A DNA stretch of 7,113 nucleotides, from the NCBI GenBank assembly GCA_025355115.1, contig JANXLO010000431.1, positions 1 to 7,113 on the forward strand. Reading direction: 5' to 3'. The first letter of the stretch is position 1. Each line of letters opens with the position of its first letter. The DNA is from Chthonomonadaceae bacterium. Its GTDB lineage: Bacteria; Armatimonadota; Chthonomonadetes; Chthonomonadales; Chthonomonadaceae. The translations under genes and the position numbers were made by a program. Below are positions 5,509-7,113 of this stretch, one piece after another. Below the pieces are notes generated by a model. The model saw only the letters and a list, made by a program, of their open reading frames with translations, did not search any database and was not told the origin of the DNA.

Positions 5509-7113
5509 CGTAGACCACCTTTCCGTTTACGAATACTTTTTCCACGCGACTCGTCAGATCGAGCGGGTCGCCGTTGAGAATAACGAGGTCGGCGTCCTTC
5601 CCTGCCTCGATGCTGCCGAGCCGGTCGTCGACATGGAGAATGCGGGCCGGATTGAGCGTCAGTGCGCGAAGCGCCTCGGTTGGGTCGAGGCCATTATGGA
5701 CGGCCGCGGCGGCGTTGAGCCGCAGAAACTGCGTTCCGGAGGTGCTGCTCGTCTGGAATAGCACCTTCACTCCGGCTCTGGTCAGGAGGTCGGCGGAGTT
5801 GATGAGCTTGCCTTTGTCCCGCAGCGTCACATCCGGCCCAAGCGCGACAGAGGCATTTCGTTTGCGGATATCCTCGGCGATCCGAAAGCTGTCCGGCGCG
5901 TCCACCAGTGTCATCGGCACATCGAACTCATCACGAAACAGCTTGAGCGAGGTCAGAAGCTCGTCCGCTCGGCCCGCATGAACGAAGGCAGGGATATCGC
6001 CGCGAAACAGCGCGGCGAACGGCTCCAGGTCGTCGTCCTTGAGAACTTCGGCAGGCTCCTTGGGCGCATCCTTGCCACGCAGCTTCGCGTCGTCTCGCTC
6101 CTGCTCCCACTCCCTGAAGTCGCGCTTATATTGGGCCCTGCGTTGGCTGTAGCCCTTCGCCGCGGTGAGGACATCCCGCACGCTCCATATCTGCGCCATG
6201 CGCGGTGATCCACCCTGGAGATTGAAGCATAACGCAGCGACCTCCTTCACGATGCGGCCCTGATTGGTCAGCAGGTGGTTCGGATCGGCGATGGTCTTGA
6301 GCAGAGTCGCCTGTCCGCACACCGGGCCGCCTGTGGGAGGAGCGAGCAGGACAGCGGTAACGCCTTCGCGCAGCGCGTCCGCGAAAGCGTGATCGTTCGG
6401 GACCAGCGCGCCGAGCAGACGGGTGCGCCCAGAAGCGGGTCCGGTCTGTCCAGCAGCGGGATCGAGCGGCGCGGGCTCGGAGTCGGCGTGCAGACCCAGA
6501 TGGGAGTGTGCGTCGATCATGCCAGGAATGACGACGCTATGGGAGGCGTCCACGATCAGAGCATCAGCGGGAATCGCGGCCTCGCGCTGCACCGCGACGA
6601 TCTTGCCGTCACGGATGAGGATCACGCCGTTCGTTATCTCGCCCTGTCCGACGGTCAGGATGCGGCCAGCGCGTATAGCGGTGAGCCTTCCCAGAACAGG
6701 CGATGCGCGATCGTAAACCGTCCGCCCGTTGACAATCGTCATCTCCACATGGGTGTAGGAGCTGAGCGGGTCACCACTGAGCATGACCAGATCGGCGTCT
6801 TTTCCTGGTTCAAGGCTGCCCACCCGACTGCGGATGCCGAGCGCATTGGCAGCGTCGAGGGTGACAAGTCGCAGGGCCGCGTCGCGCGAGACGCCGTAGG
6901 GCACCTGCGCGGCGGCGAGCATCAGCATATCGGTCAGGTCGCCATCCTCCGACGGCGCAAGCGCGAGTGGAACGCCCGCCTTCAGGAGCATCGCGACCGC
7001 GCGAAGACTGACCGTCCCGTTCACACCGGCGCGCCGGAAGTCTTCCCTCACGCTATGGCCGGGGCGAAGCGGCGAAGTGACGATGACCGGAATATGTCGC
7101 CGGGCGAGCTCAG
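5498..7113 (-). CDS. Fused tandem amidohydrolase-like protein (5' end outside window)
   Basis: The frame is open to the right edge. The GTG at 7051 is not the start, because the preceding codons continue family sequence (ARRHIPVIVTSP). Of 537 visible residues, 1-134 are the end of one amidohydrolase module (RVGSLEPGKDADLVMLSGDP, 97-116, then NGRTVYD). After a linker of about 9 residues a complete second module follows (144-537), from GEITNGVILIRDGKIVAV to NGKVVYDAK. The second module keeps His202-Ser-His204 (GMIDAHSHLG) and His378 (FVHAG). The beta-4 Lys aligns with Cys295, the beta-6 His with Asp404 and the beta-8 Asp with Ser456. The first module has Glu55 at the beta-8 position. A charged helical insertion (321-353) follows the shared motif RMAQIWSVRD. 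There is no signal peptide between modules, so export would depend on one beyond the window. Full activity is doubtful for both modules. Confidence 0.83.
   Translation of the reverse strand, partial: ELARRHIPVIVTSPLRPGHSVREDFRRAGVNGTVSLRAVAMLLKAGVPLALAPSEDGDLTDMLMLAAAQVPYGVSRDAALRLVTLDAANALGIRSRVGSLEPGKDADLVMLSGDPLSSYTHVEMTIVNGRTVYDRASPVLGRLTAIRAGRILTVGQGEITNGVILIRDGKIVAVQREAAIPADALIVDASHSVVIPGMIDAHSHLGLHADSEPAPLDPAAGQTGPASGRTRLLGALVPNDHAFADALREGVTAVLLAPPTGGPVCGQATLLKTIADPNHLLTNQGRIVKEVAALCFNLQGGSPRMAQIWSVRDVLTAAKGYSQRRAQYKRDFREWEQERDDAKLRGKDAPKEPAEVLKDDDLEPFAALFRGDIPAFVHAGRADELLTSLKLFRDEFDVPMTLVDAPDSFRIAEDIRKRNASVALGPDVTLRDKGKLINSADLLTRAGVKVLFQTSSTSGTQFLRLNAAAAVHNGLDPTEALRALTLNPARILHVDDRLGSIEAGKDADLVILNGDPLDLTSRVEKVFVNGKVVYDAK
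5515..5522 (-). promoter_or_regulatory. Ribosome binding site made of the upstream gene's GKVVY codons
   Basis: The minus strand reads AAAGGTGG, then 6 nt, then the ATG at 5508. The same bases encode Lys-Val-Val of the NGKVVY ending of the preceding protein. It is the best-spaced internal ribosome site of the operon. Confidence 0.55.

Noticed and set aside
5498..7051. GTG at 7051 as the start of the first operon gene
   Set aside because: The codons upstream to the window edge are open and read as amidohydrolase barrel sequence, so the start is outside the window.

Overview
This is a bacterial chromosome window. It holds the very end of one housekeeping gene, a short stretch of small accessory genes (about 90-1400), and a long leftward operon of related secreted enzymes (about 1415-7113 and beyond the right edge). 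No RNA gene, insertion sequence or CRISPR array is visible. The operon looks clearly richer in G+C than the small-gene stretch. Repeated cleavable signal peptides suggest export of the operon products, probably to a periplasm. The combination of pyruvate phosphate dikinase, clusters of amidohydrolase paralogs, and the pairing of a small acidic protein with a DTGF-type aspartic protease would fit Armatimonadota, Acidobacteriota or a similar group. That placement is an impression only and is held with low confidence.

Layout. Positions 1-90 (+) encode the last 29 residues of pyruvate phosphate dikinase. Converging on it is a two-gene unit on the minus strand: a small protein (768-499) overlapping by ATGA with a retropepsin-like clan AA aspartic protease (502-134). 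Across a 262-base divergent intergenic region, a second copy of the same two-gene unit lies on the plus strand (1031 to about 1400) in decay. Its small gene carries an apparent one-base frameshift, and its protease is cut off before the catalytic DTG. A strong 13-bp inverted repeat (1341-1384) sits where this remnant meets the end of the operon.

The operon runs right to left in four genes: 7113-5498 (5' end outside the window), 5508-4078, 4088-2796 and 2806-1415. All are amidohydrolase-superfamily proteins (imidazolonepropionase/prolidase-like, COG1228 type). The first contains the end of one amidohydrolase module fused to a complete second one. Each of the three junctions is an overlap of exactly 11 nucleotides, so translation is probably coupled. 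Three of the four starts are visible, and each of those genes begins with its own signal peptide.

Only the second gene keeps the full metal-binding set (HxH, Lys, His, His, Asp). The module fused into gene one keeps the HxH and one His. Genes three and four have replaced HxH by YSQ and QFQ and have lost most or all other ligands. The inference is an exported set of co-produced subunits in which one is catalytic and the others are structural, substrate-binding or regulatory pseudoenzymes. The substrate cannot be read from the sequence.
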